From an uncultured Clostridia bacterium (GTDB taxonomy: Bacteria; Bacillota; Clostridia; TANB77; CAG-508): 63,760 nucleotides of DNA. The notes beneath the pieces are model-generated. The model did not search any database. It was not told the origin of the DNA and was given only the letters and a program-made list of their open reading frames with translations. Where the stretch lies: positions 1-63,760 of the forward strand of contig CANQHC010000008.1 of the NCBI GenBank assembly GCA_947623595.1. Direction: 5' to 3'. The translations under genes were made by a program, and so were the position numbers. Of this stretch, positions 1 through 8,296 are shown in pieces (the first letter of the stretch is position 1; the number at the start of each line of letters is the position of its first letter).

Positions 1-44
1 TATTGCAAAAAAGTGGTAGAAACCTTGAAAAAGCTGGAGTGTAA
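1..44 (+). CDS. 3' end of an upstream gene (partial)
   Basis: Frame 3 is open from the window edge to a TAA at 42-44 and would give 13 residues ending LEKAGV. Too little is present to name the product. It is entered because exoA has its own ribosome binding site further on and an inverted repeat (38-73) follows this stop, as expected at the end of a gene. Confidence 0.3.
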   Translation, partial: LQKSGRNLEKAGV

Positions 45-73
45 ATAAATAAATTTTTAAATTAGTTTACACT
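38..73. terminator. Inverted repeat between genes
   Basis: AGTGTAAA (38-45) is perfectly complementary to TTTACACT (66-73) around an A/T-rich loop. There is no T-run after it, so it may be a weak terminator or an operator rather than a classic intrinsic terminator. Confidence 0.35.
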
Positions 74-99
74 ACCATAAAATACAAGGAGAAAGAAAA

Positions 100-867
100 A
101 TGAAATTAATTTCATGGAATGTAAATGGATTAAGAGCAGCAGTCAATAAAGGCTTTAAAGATTTTTTTCAAGAAATAGACTCCGATATTTTTTGCATTCA
201 GGAAACCAAAATGCAAGAAGAGCAAATAGATATAGAAATTGCAAATATTTTTCAAGGTTATCATGCATATTGGAATAGTGCAATAAAAAAAGGATATTCA
301 GGTACAGCAGTATTTACTAAGCAAAAGCCCATAAATGTAACTTACGGCTTAGGAATTGAAGAACATGATCAAGAAGGAAGAATTATAACCTTGGAATATG
401 AAAAATTTTATTTAGTAAATTGCTATACTCCAAACTCTAAAAGAGAATTAGAAAGGTTAAGTTATAGAATGGTTTGGGAAGATGAGGTTAGAAAATATCT
501 TTCAAAACTAAATCAAACAAAGCCAGTTATTTATTGTGGAGACTTAAATGTAGCTCATGAAGAAATAGACTTAAAAAATCCTAAAACAAATCATCAAAGT
601 GCAGGTTTTACTGATGATGAAAGAAATAAAATGACTGAATTACTAAATGCAGGCTTTACAGATAGTTTTCGATATTTATATCCAGAAAAGGAAAATGCTT
701 ATTCATGGTGGTCGTATATGTTTCATGCAAGGGAAAAAAACGTAGGATGGAGAATAGATTATTTTATTGTATCAAAATCCATAGAAAAAAATATTAAGGA
801 AAGTACAATATATGACCAAGTATTTGGAAGTGATCATTGCCCAGTAGGAATAGAAATAGATGTTTAA
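100..867 (+). CDS. xth: Exodeoxyribonuclease III (AP endonuclease)
   Basis: A 255-residue endonuclease/exonuclease/phosphatase-fold enzyme that cleaves DNA 5' of abasic sites and degrades 3' ends in base excision repair. The family residues are in place: N7 in WNVNGLR, E35 in the QETK metal-binding motif, Y109 in NCYTPN, D148 and N150 in GDLN, and the C-terminal D245-H246 pair in SDHCP. Length is normal for the family. ATG 100 follows an AAGGAGAAAG ribosome binding site with good spacing. It is followed after 13 bases by a membrane protein gene that reads from an SD overlapping its stop, so the two are probably co-transcribed. Any promoter lies at or beyond the window edge. Confidence 0.95.
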   Translation: MKLISWNVNGLRAAVNKGFKDFFQEIDSDIFCIQETKMQEEQIDIEIANIFQGYHAYWNSAIKKGYSGTAVFTKQKPINVTYGLGIEEHDQEGRIITLEYEKFYLVNCYTPNSKRELERLSYRMVWEDEVRKYLSKLNQTKPVIYCGDLNVAHEEIDLKNPKTNHQSAGFTDDERNKMTELLNAGFTDSFRYLYPEKENAYSWWSYMFHAREKNVGWRIDYFIVSKSIEKNIKESTIYDQVFGSDHCPVGIEIDV

Positions 868-880
868 AGGAGAAATAAAA

Positions 881-2008
881 GTGGAAAAGAAAAATAATTT
901 TAAAAGATGGCTATATTGGTTTGCATTAGGAATTGCAATTATTGGAGTATATAAAATATTAGATAACATGAGTCAAATTGCCAGCTGGGTAGAAGGGCTA
1001 TTTCAAATTTTAATGCCATTTGTTGTAGGCTTACTAATAGCATATTTATTTTATATACCATGCAAAAAAGTGGAAAAATGTTATGAAAAAGTAAAAAATC
1101 CCAAATGGATATCCAAAAGGGCAAGGGGCTTATCAATTATTACAATATATATTATCGCAATAGTTATTGTAATAATAGCATTGGCATTTTTAGTACCAAA
1201 TCTTTTAAGAAGTATCACAGATTTAGTAAATAACTTTGGAGATTATTATAATAACACGATGAATACAATACAGCAATTACCGGAAGATTCATTCTGGAAA
1301 AGCGAATTTGTAATGAATATAATAAATAATATTAGTCAAATAGATTTACAGCAATTTTTGAATGTAGAAAGTATAGTGCAATATGTAAAAGGTGCTATGA
1401 ATGCAGTTAGTGGAATATTTAATGTATTTGTTGCATTTATTGTTTCAGTATATTTATTAGCTGGAAGAAGAAAAATTTTAAACTTTTTAAGGAGATTAGC
1501 AAAAGCAGTATTCAATAAAGATGTATATGAAATGGTAAGTAGATATTTCAACAAATCAAATGATGTATTCTTTAGATTTGTTGCAAGTCAAGTGTTGGAT
1601 GCTATGATTGTGGGAATATTAACATCTGTTGCAATGTCAATACTTGGTGTAAAATATGCTATTTTACTAGGAGTAATGATAGGTTTATTTAATTTAATTC
1701 CTTATTTTGGAGCAATTGTAGCTGTTATCATTGCTATTATTGTTACAATATTTACAGGTGGAATAGGTCAAGCAGCAATAATGTCAATTGTAATAATAAT
1801 ATTACAACAAATTGATGCAAATATTATTAATCCAAAAATTACAGGAAACTCATTATCAATTAGTCCATTACTTGTTATATTTGCGGTAACAATTGGAGGA
1901 GCTTACTTTGGAGTTTTAGGAATGTTCTTATCAGTACCAGTATTTACTATTTTAAAATTATTAGTAGAAGAATATATAGATTATAAAATAAGAATTCAAG
2001 AGGAATAA
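881..2008 (+). CDS. AI-2E family transporter (YdjX/PerM-type permease)
   Basis: A 375-residue polytopic membrane protein of the AI-2E transporter superfamily. It has a first hydrophobic pair near residues 10-55, a long extracytoplasmic stretch, and a C-terminal cluster of helices with the family pattern around GVMIGLFNLIPYFG and the later QQIDANIINPKITG segment. Members export various small solutes or Na+/H+, and the substrate cannot be told from sequence. The start is placed at GTG 881, because the SD AAAGGAGAA lies at 866-874, downstream of an in-frame ATG at 860 that would overlap exoA. It is followed by a strong terminator at 2068. Confidence 0.85.
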   Translation: MEKKNNFKRWLYWFALGIAIIGVYKILDNMSQIASWVEGLFQILMPFVVGLLIAYLFYIPCKKVEKCYEKVKNPKWISKRARGLSIITIYIIAIVIVIIALAFLVPNLLRSITDLVNNFGDYYNNTMNTIQQLPEDSFWKSEFVMNIINNISQIDLQQFLNVESIVQYVKGAMNAVSGIFNVFVAFIVSVYLLAGRRKILNFLRRLAKAVFNKDVYEMVSRYFNKSNDVFFRFVASQVLDAMIVGILTSVAMSILGVKYAILLGVMIGLFNLIPYFGAIVAVIIAIIVTIFTGGIGQAAIMSIVIIILQQIDANIINPKITGNSLSISPLLVIFAVTIGGAYFGVLGMFLSVPVFTILKLLVEEYIDYKIRIQEE

Positions 2009-2067
2009 ATAAAAAAGATATGTGCTTGAAAAATAAAAGAATTAACTCCTTACAATGAAAATTATCG

Positions 2068-2099
2068 AAAATGGTGTAATTTTAACTACGCCATTTTTT
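2068..2099 (+). terminator. Intrinsic terminator after the AI-2E permease gene
   Basis: An 11-bp stem pairs AAAATGGTGTA (2068-2078) with TACGCCATTTT (2087-2097), with one G-U pair, and runs into a T-run. Confidence 0.8.
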
Positions 2100-2150
2100 A
2101 TTACATAGGAAAATCACTTCTTATTTGATTGTATGAAAAATTAAGGAAAA

Positions 2151-2182
2151 CTTAATAAATTGCTATTTGTTTCTTAATAAAT
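2151..2182 (+). promoter_or_regulatory. Direct-repeat operator candidate for the response regulator
   Basis: CTTAATAAAT occurs twice, at 2151-2160 and 2173-2182, a period of exactly 22 bp (two helical turns). The second copy ends 6 bp before an extended -10, where the -35 region would be. OmpR/PhoB-family regulators typically bind direct repeats in this position, so autoregulation by the downstream regulator is likely but inferred. Confidence 0.5.
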
Positions 2183-2185
2183 ACA

Positions 2186-2194
2186 TGCTATACT
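2186..2194 (+). promoter_or_regulatory. Extended -10 promoter of the two-component operon
   Basis: TGCTATACT at 2186-2194 is an extended -10 element. The only -35 candidate, TTGTTT 16 bp upstream, is weak, which fits an activator-dependent promoter using the overlapping direct repeats. Confidence 0.55.
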
Positions 2195-2262
2195 ACAAAA
2201 AGTAAAAATAAATTTGCCATGTAAACTAAAAAGAAAAGTAAAAAATTGTAATTTTGAATACG

Positions 2263-2297
2263 CTTTTCTAAAAAGATCTATGCCTAAGAAAGGAATG
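2263..2297 (+). promoter_or_regulatory. SD-sequestering leader module (copy before response regulator)
   Basis: CTTTTCT (2263-2269) can pair with AGAAAGG (2287-2293), which is the Shine-Dalgarno of the next gene. An upstream AGAAAAG (2232-2238) is perfectly complementary to the same CTTTTCT, so two exclusive folds are possible. The same module with the same 25-nt spacing occurs before nrdG and rubrerythrin. Confidence 0.45.
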
Positions 2298-2305
2298 AAA
2301 ATAAC

Positions 2306-3019
2306 ATGTATAATATATTAGTAGTCGATGATGATAAGGAGATTGTAAATGCCATTGAAATATATTTATCAAAAGAAGGATACAATATTTTAAAAGCGTA
2401 TAATGGAATGGAAGCGCTAAAAATAGTAAAAGCAAATGAAAACTTACATCTAATATTATTAGATATTATGATGCCAAAGTTAGATGGAATAAGTGTAGCT
2501 AATTTAATTAGAAAAGATAAAGCAATACCAATAATAATGCTATCAGCAAAGTCTGAAGATTATGACAAAATTGCTGGTTTAAATAATGGGGCAGATGATT
2601 ATATAACAAAACCATTTAATCCATTGGAATTAATAGCAAGAGTAAATTCACAAATTCGTAGGTATACTTCATTAGGTTCCATAGCAGATAAAACACAGAA
2701 TGAAGAAAATACATATTATTCAGGAGATTTATTTATTAATGATAATACAAAACAGGTATTAGTAGAAGGTAAAGAAGTAAAATTAACACCAACAGAATAC
2801 AATATTTTGAAATTTTTAACAAAAAATAAAGGAATAGTATATTCAATCGAACAAATTTATGAAAATGTTTGGGAAGAAGAAAGCTATGCAGCGGAAAATA
2901 TTATAGCGGTACATATTAGGCACATTAGAGAAAAAATAGAAATAAACCCAAGAGAGCCTAAATATCTAAAAGTTATTTGGGGGATAGGATACAAAATAGA
3001 AAATTTAGAAGAAAAATAA
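2306..3019 (+). CDS. OmpR-family response regulator
   Basis: A 237-residue response regulator. The N-terminal receiver domain (about 1-120) has the acidic pair D8-D9, the phospho-acceptor D53 in LLDIMMP, S80 and K102 in ITKPF. The C-terminal winged helix (about 140-235) has the family sequence LTPTEYNILKFL and ends IWGIGYKIE. It is a DNA-binding transcription factor phosphorylated by the adjacent histidine kinase. ATG 2306 has an AAAGGA SD 11 nt upstream within a repeated leader motif. A 22-bp-period direct repeat lies in its promoter, suggesting autoregulation. The closest general resemblance is to the VanR/RegX3-like group, but the stimulus and regulon are unknown. Confidence 0.93.
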   Translation: MYNILVVDDDKEIVNAIEIYLSKEGYNILKAYNGMEALKIVKANENLHLILLDIMMPKLDGISVANLIRKDKAIPIIMLSAKSEDYDKIAGLNNGADDYITKPFNPLELIARVNSQIRRYTSLGSIADKTQNEENTYYSGDLFINDNTKQVLVEGKEVKLTPTEYNILKFLTKNKGIVYSIEQIYENVWEEESYAAENIIAVHIRHIREKIEINPREPKYLKVIWGIGYKIENLEEK

Positions 3020-3077
3020 AAAATGTGCCTTTATTAGATTGAATACTAAGAGGGCAAGAAAGGAAAGGTAAATATAA

Positions 3078-5108
3078 ATGGAAAACTTGTGCATAGCAAG
3101 AATTGCCAAAAATATTGCTTATTTTTTAGTACCTGTTTTTATTCTAATATTAATAGCATCAATTATAGGATCAGCAATTGCAGATACTGATTATAGATTT
3201 AAAGACGCAGATAACTATTATGAAACAGAGCTATTTTCAAATCAATATTTTGATGAAATTGAAAGAAAATATTCTACTATAGGATATGATTTAGAATCAA
3301 ATTTAATAATAGCTGATTCAGATGATTATCAAAAATATCAAGAAAACCAAATCGAGACCAATAAAGAAAAAAATAATATTTATTACGTAAAAAACTATAA
3401 TAGCAATTTTAAATATTTAATAATAGACAGAAAAAATGAAGTGGCAAAAACAAACTTAGAACATACAATGCTAACCGATTCCATAGAAGAAATAAAACAA
3501 ATATTAAAGCAAAACAGTATTTATTGGAACTATGAAAAAGGGAAAGTGGATACTAGTATTCAAAGTTTAAGTTTAGAAAATATCAGATATACATATACTT
3601 TTGAAGAAATAATGAATTATAGTGATCAAAATATTGATATATATACAGTACTTTTAAATGATACTCCATATAATGACGATTATGCAATGACAAAAACAAT
3701 ATATGATTTAGTAAAATACATAGAAGAAATAGCACCAATTCTAATACCAATTTCTTTAATTATTTTAGTTATTCTTGCCATTATAATTATAAAAGGAATT
3801 GGAAAAAGAGCAAAACAACAAGAGATATATCTTGACACATTTGATAAATGGAAATTAGAAATAGTGATTTGCATAGGAATACTACTAGCAATATTAGGAA
3901 TTTTAGCTGGATTAATATTTATAGAAACTAGAATCAAGGCTTTGATAATTACAAGTCTTACAGTAGGAACAATTATATTATACTTAGATGGTATTTTAAT
4001 GCTAGAAACTATTGTGAAAAGAATAAAAACACATACTTTGTGGAAAACAACTATATTGTATTCAATTTGCGAAGTCATTAAAAAATTAATAAAAAATAGA
4101 AAAATAACAACAAAGTTAATATTAGCCTATGGAGGTTTTTGCAGTGTAGGATTTTTTCTTAGTATTAGTATTGTAAATAGATATGGAGAGGACAGAATTT
4201 TAGCATTTCTACTATTAGTAACATTAGGAGTCTTAACATTTGTTTTTTTATTTAATAAAATAAATGAATTTGAAAAAATTGAAAATGCTTTAAAAAGTAT
4301 ATATGAAGGAAATACCAATATACACTTAAATTCAAATGAATTAAAAGGAGTACTAAAACAACTAGCTATTTATATAGAAGATATTGCAGGAGGTTTGTCA
4401 AATGCTGTAAATGAAAGCCTGAAAAGTGAAAGGCTAAAAACAGAACTTATAACAAATGTCTCACATGATATAAAAACACCACTTACTTCAATTATTAATT
4501 ATGTAGATTTATTAAAAAAAGAGAAAATGCCAAATGAGAAAGCAGAAGAATATTTGAATATATTAGATAGTAAATCTCAAAGGTTAAAAAAACTTACAGA
4601 AGACTTAGTAGAAGCCTCGAAAGCTTCATCTGGAAATATCAAATTACAAATAGAAAAAATAAATGTAAATGAAATACTTAAACAAGTTTCAGGAGAGTTT
4701 GAAGATAGATTTAAAAACAGAGGTTTAGAACAAATTGTGAATCTTCCAGAAGAAGATATATACATTGAAGCAGACGGAAGATATTTATATAGAGTATTAG
4801 AAAATATATATTCTAATGTAACTAAATATGCAATGGAAAATAGTAGAGTGTATTTAGATGTAGTAGTGAAATCAAAAAGCGTAGTAATTCAAATGAAAAA
4901 TATCTCACAAGAAAAGCTTAATATTAGTGCAGAAGAACTGATGCAAAGATTCGTAAGGGGAGAAAAATCAAGAAATACAGAAGGAAGCGGGCTAGGCCTA
5001 TCAATAGCATCAAGTTTAACAGAATTGCAAGGAGGAAAATTCCATATATATCTAGATGGAGATTTATTTAAAGTTACAATAGGGTTTGAAATAAAAAAAG
5101 AACAATAA
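3078..5108 (+). CDS. Membrane sensor histidine kinase
   Basis: A 676-residue sensor kinase paired with the preceding regulator, 58 bp downstream of it. It has a first transmembrane helix at about 13-34, a roughly 180-residue extracytoplasmic region (about 37-218), then five more hydrophobic helices (near 219-239, 262-282, 287-308, 346-364, 373-392) before the catalytic core. That is more membrane helices than in a simple VanS-type kinase. The HisKA phospho-acceptor is H463 in VSHDIKTPLT. The ATPase domain has an N-box around LENIYSNVTKY and the GSGLGLSIASSL G-box near the C-terminus. The sensory ligand is unknown. The sensor part is unlike any subtype I can name. Confidence 0.9.
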   Translation: MENLCIARIAKNIAYFLVPVFILILIASIIGSAIADTDYRFKDADNYYETELFSNQYFDEIERKYSTIGYDLESNLIIADSDDYQKYQENQIETNKEKNNIYYVKNYNSNFKYLIIDRKNEVAKTNLEHTMLTDSIEEIKQILKQNSIYWNYEKGKVDTSIQSLSLENIRYTYTFEEIMNYSDQNIDIYTVLLNDTPYNDDYAMTKTIYDLVKYIEEIAPILIPISLIILVILAIIIIKGIGKRAKQQEIYLDTFDKWKLEIVICIGILLAILGILAGLIFIETRIKALIITSLTVGTIILYLDGILMLETIVKRIKTHTLWKTTILYSICEVIKKLIKNRKITTKLILAYGGFCSVGFFLSISIVNRYGEDRILAFLLLVTLGVLTFVFLFNKINEFEKIENALKSIYEGNTNIHLNSNELKGVLKQLAIYIEDIAGGLSNAVNESLKSERLKTELITNVSHDIKTPLTSIINYVDLLKKEKMPNEKAEEYLNILDSKSQRLKKLTEDLVEASKASSGNIKLQIEKINVNEILKQVSGEFEDRFKNRGLEQIVNLPEEDIYIEADGRYLYRVLENIYSNVTKYAMENSRVYLDVVVKSKSVVIQMKNISQEKLNISAEELMQRFVRGEKSRNTEGSGLGLSIASSLTELQGGKFHIYLDGDLFKVTIGFEIKKEQ

Positions 5109-5140
5109 AAAATAAAGATTACTTTTTTAAGAATAAAGTT

Positions 5141-5183
5141 GAAAGTAGACACAAAAAAAGAAAGTGTTTACTTTCATTTTTTT
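5141..5183 (+). terminator. Intrinsic terminator of the two-component operon
   Basis: A 12-bp stem (5141-5152 with 5164-5175, one G-U pair) is followed by seven T residues. Confidence 0.85.
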
Positions 5184-5924
5184 GAATATTAAAAATGGAA
5201 AATACTCTATTTTTGACTAATTCATATATGATATATTAATTTTTACGATAGACAAAAAGACAACGACAGATTTTCTGCACGTTTTTTTTATAAAATGCAT
5301 TAAAAAAATAATAAAAAAATCCCCAAAACGATTTTTTTCAAAAAAATCATTTTTTCAAAAATATAATTTTTGAAAGCAAATTATAAAACATAAAAATAAC
5401 ACAAAACACTGCATTGATAGCTAAAACACAAAAAGTACAAAAAGAAAAAATAATCAAAAATATCAAAAATACTAAAAATGTTTTTTAAAAAAACTTAAAA
5501 ACTTGACAAAAAATATTAATGAAAAAATTAAAAAAATAAAAGATGAATTTTTATTGGAATATCAAGCTAAATGATAAAAATCAAATAGAAAAAAATGGTA
5601 TAAAGCATTAAAAATAAAGAGTTTTTCAAAAAATGTAATGAAATTGTAATATTTTTTTCTACAAGAAAATAAAAACCAGAAAATAAAGAGAAAATATTGA
5701 AAAAATTGACTGAAAAGCAACATATTTACTTTTTGTCAATAAAATGTAACCCGCAAGAAATAAGGGAAAAAAGGCTGTGGATACATAAACACTGCCAGTT
5801 TGACATTATTAAAATGATGGGATAGTATAATGCTAACAACAAAAACGGAATAGCAAACAGAAACAAAAGTAAAAATAAACAATATGGTAGAAGATATTAG
5901 ACCATAGAAATTAGGGGGTACAAA
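5184..5924. other. 740-base A/T-rich gap upstream of nrdD
   Basis: No open reading frame of credible composition is visible. A promoter-like TTGACT near 5213 is followed by a small hairpin CAGA-TTT-TCTG and eight T residues around 5280, so a very short transcript is possible. A nrdD promoter candidate lies at 5800-5831. I looked for an NrdR-box pair and for a cobalamin riboswitch core and found neither. Confidence 0.4.
5800..5831 (+). promoter_or_regulatory. Candidate promoter of nrdD
   Basis: TTGACA (5800-5805) is followed by TAGTAT at 17 bp (5823-5828) and by the better TATAAT at 20 bp (5826-5831). The spacing to the consensus -10 is long, so which hexamer is used is uncertain. Confidence 0.55.
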
Positions 5925-8126
5925 ATGGAAGTAATTAAGAGAGATGGGAGAAGGGTCGATTTTGATAGAAGTAAAATAGTATCAGCAATTGGAAAAGCAA
6001 ATACAGAAGTAAGACCTAAAGAAAGAGCAAGCAAAGAAGATATAAAAGGTATTATTGAATATGTACAAAGTTTGGATAAGAAAAGAATTCTAGTAGAAGA
6101 TATTCAAGATATCATAGAAGAAAAATTAATGGAATTGGATAAATATGCATTAGCAAAAAAATATATTACATATCGTTATACAAGAGAATTAGTTAGAAAA
6201 GCAAATACAACTGATCAGTCTATAAAAGAATTAATAGATGGAGAAAGTGAATATTGGAACAACGAAAATTCTAACAAAAATGCTAAAGTAGTTACAACCC
6301 AGAGAGATTATTTAGCAGGAATTACTAGCACAGATATTACAAGAAGATTTTTATTGGATAAAGATATTGTAGAAGCTCACGATGAAGGAATTATCCACTT
6401 CCATGATGCTGACTATTTCGCACAAAATGCCCTAACAAATTGTGAATTAATAAATTTAGAAGATATGTTACAAAATGGAACTATTATGAATGGAGTTATG
6501 ATAGAAAAGCCACATAGATTTTTAACAGCTATGACAATTGCTACTCAAATTATTTTAGGAGTTACATCTTCTACTTATGGAGGAGCAACAGTATCATTAG
6601 CACACCTAGCACCATTTGTAAAAAGTAGTTATAATAAATATTATGAAAAATATAAATCTAGAGGTTTATCAGAAGTACAATGTATAGAATATGCAAAACA
6701 AGATACTAAGAAAGAAATTGCAGACGGAGTACAAACATTCAATTATCAAGTAAACTCAATGACTAATACAAATGGACAAGCTCCATTCCTATCAGTATGT
6801 ATGTACTTAGGAGAAACAGAAGAATACAAAGATGAATTAGCAATGGTAATTGAAGAATTCTTAAAACAAAGAATAGAAGGATTTAAGAATGAAAAAGGAG
6901 TATATATTACTCCAGCATTCCCTAAATTACTATATGTATTAGAACCTGACAATGTAACAGAAGATTCAAAATACTGGTATTTAACTGAACTTGCAGCAAA
7001 ATGTACAGCAAAGAGACTAGTACCTGATTACATCTCAGAAAAGAAAATGTTAGAATTCAAAAAAGATAAAAAAGGAAATGGAAACTGCTATCCATGCATG
7101 GGATGCCGTTCATTCCTTACCCCATACATAGATCCAAAGACAGACAAACCAAAATATTATGGTAGATTTAACCAAGGAGTTGTAACCATCAACTTAGTTG
7201 ATGTGGCACTATCTTCTGATCAAGATATAGATAAATTCTGGAAAATTTATGAGGACAGATTGGAGTTATGCCATAGAGCGTTACAAGCAAGACACGAAAG
7301 ATTAAGCAAAGTTACAAGTGATGTGGCACCTATCCTATGGCAACATGGAGCTTTAGCAAGACTTAAAAAAGGTGAAAGCATTCATGACTTATTACATGGA
7401 GGATATTCAACTATATCTCTTGGCTATGCAGGACTATACGAATGTGTAAAATATATGACAGGAAACAGCCATACAGATAATGGCGAAGGAAAAGATTTTG
7501 CAGTAAAAGTAATGCAAAAATTAAATGACAAATGCAAAGAATGGAAAGAGGCAGAAAATATTGATTACAGCGTTTATGGAACTCCAATTGAATCTACTAC
7601 TTATAAGTTTGCAAAGTGCCTAAAGAAAAGATTTGGCGTTATAGAAGGAATAACAGACAAAAATTATATTACAAATTCTTATCATGTTCCTGTATTTGAA
7701 GAAATCGACGCCTTCAGTAAACTAAAGATAGAAAGTGAATTCCAAAGATTAAGCCCAGGAGGAGCAATATCTTATGTGGAAACCCCTAATCTACAAAACA
7801 ATATTGAAGCCGTATTACAAATAATTAAATTTATATATGATAACATCATGTATGCAGAATTAAATACAAAATCAGATTATTGCCAAGAATGCGGATTTGA
7901 TGGAGAAATTCTAATAGACGAAAATTTAGAATGGTATTGCCCAAACTGTGGAAATAGAAACCATGACACCCTAAATGTAGCAAGAAGAACTTGTGGATAT
8001 ATAGGAAGTCAATTCTGGAACAAAGGTAGAACACAGGAGATAAAAGAAAGAGTATTACATATAGATAACAAAGATGTAGAAGAAACACAGGAAGAAACAC
8101 AAGAAGAAACAAAAGAAGCTGTTTAA
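5925..8126 (+). CDS. nrdD: Anaerobic ribonucleoside-triphosphate reductase, catalytic subunit
   Basis: A 733-residue class III ribonucleotide reductase that makes deoxynucleotides without oxygen by a glycyl radical mechanism. An N-terminal ATP-cone (about 1-90, starting VIKRDGRRVDF) gives allosteric control. The large alpha/beta barrel follows. Near the C-terminus are two zinc-binding Cys pairs (CQECG, CPNCG) and the radical site RRTCGY, with glycine at about residue 691. ATG 5925 follows an AGGGGG ribosome binding site. After the radical motif there is a short acidic tail with three imperfect EETQ repeats, which is not part of the conserved fold. The activase gene nrdG follows after 170 bp. 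Confidence 0.97.
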   Translation: MEVIKRDGRRVDFDRSKIVSAIGKANTEVRPKERASKEDIKGIIEYVQSLDKKRILVEDIQDIIEEKLMELDKYALAKKYITYRYTRELVRKANTTDQSIKELIDGESEYWNNENSNKNAKVVTTQRDYLAGITSTDITRRFLLDKDIVEAHDEGIIHFHDADYFAQNALTNCELINLEDMLQNGTIMNGVMIEKPHRFLTAMTIATQIILGVTSSTYGGATVSLAHLAPFVKSSYNKYYEKYKSRGLSEVQCIEYAKQDTKKEIADGVQTFNYQVNSMTNTNGQAPFLSVCMYLGETEEYKDELAMVIEEFLKQRIEGFKNEKGVYITPAFPKLLYVLEPDNVTEDSKYWYLTELAAKCTAKRLVPDYISEKKMLEFKKDKKGNGNCYPCMGCRSFLTPYIDPKTDKPKYYGRFNQGVVTINLVDVALSSDQDIDKFWKIYEDRLELCHRALQARHERLSKVTSDVAPILWQHGALARLKKGESIHDLLHGGYSTISLGYAGLYECVKYMTGNSHTDNGEGKDFAVKVMQKLNDKCKEWKEAENIDYSVYGTPIESTTYKFAKCLKKRFGVIEGITDKNYITNSYHVPVFEEIDAFSKLKIESEFQRLSPGGAISYVETPNLQNNIEAVLQIIKFIYDNIMYAELNTKSDYCQECGFDGEILIDENLEWYCPNCGNRNHDTLNVARRTCGYIGSQFWNKGRTQEIKERVLHIDNKDVEETQEETQEETKEAV

Positions 8127-8171
8127 AATATTCGTATTCAAAAAATTATACAAAAGTAAAACAAACAAAGA

Positions 8172-8194
8172 AAGGGGCTTTTTGGAAGCCCCTT
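8172..8194 (+). terminator. Hairpin between nrdD and nrdG
   Basis: AAGGGGCTT (8172-8180) pairs perfectly with AAGCCCCTT (8186-8194). No T-run follows, so it is more likely an mRNA-stabilising or partial termination element than a full terminator. Confidence 0.6.
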
Positions 8195-8251
8195 AAAAGT
8201 TTCAAAATAAATATAAAGGTAGGAATAAAAGCAACTGCAATGTTAATTATA

Positions 8252-8287
8252 CTTTTCCAGCCAGATATTTACTTAAGAAAGGAATGA
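8252..8287 (+). promoter_or_regulatory. SD-sequestering leader module (copy before nrdG)
   Basis: CTTTTC (8252-8257) can pair with GAAAGG (8277-8282), the nrdG Shine-Dalgarno, at the same 25-nt spacing as the copies before the response regulator and rubrerythrin. An upstream AAAAG (8227-8231), with GG at 8222-8223, could pair with CTTTTCC instead. Confidence 0.45.
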
Positions 8288-8296
8288 AAGCAAATA

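Noticed and set aside
3680..4078. A 132-residue hydrophobic minus-strand frame inside the histidine kinase gene
   Set aside because: Antisense of membrane helices always looks hydrophobic; there is no SD or promoter.
5184..5924. Cobalamin riboswitch or NrdR boxes before nrdD
   Set aside because: No B12-box-like sequence and no pair of ACAnnATATnnTGT-type palindromes could be found.
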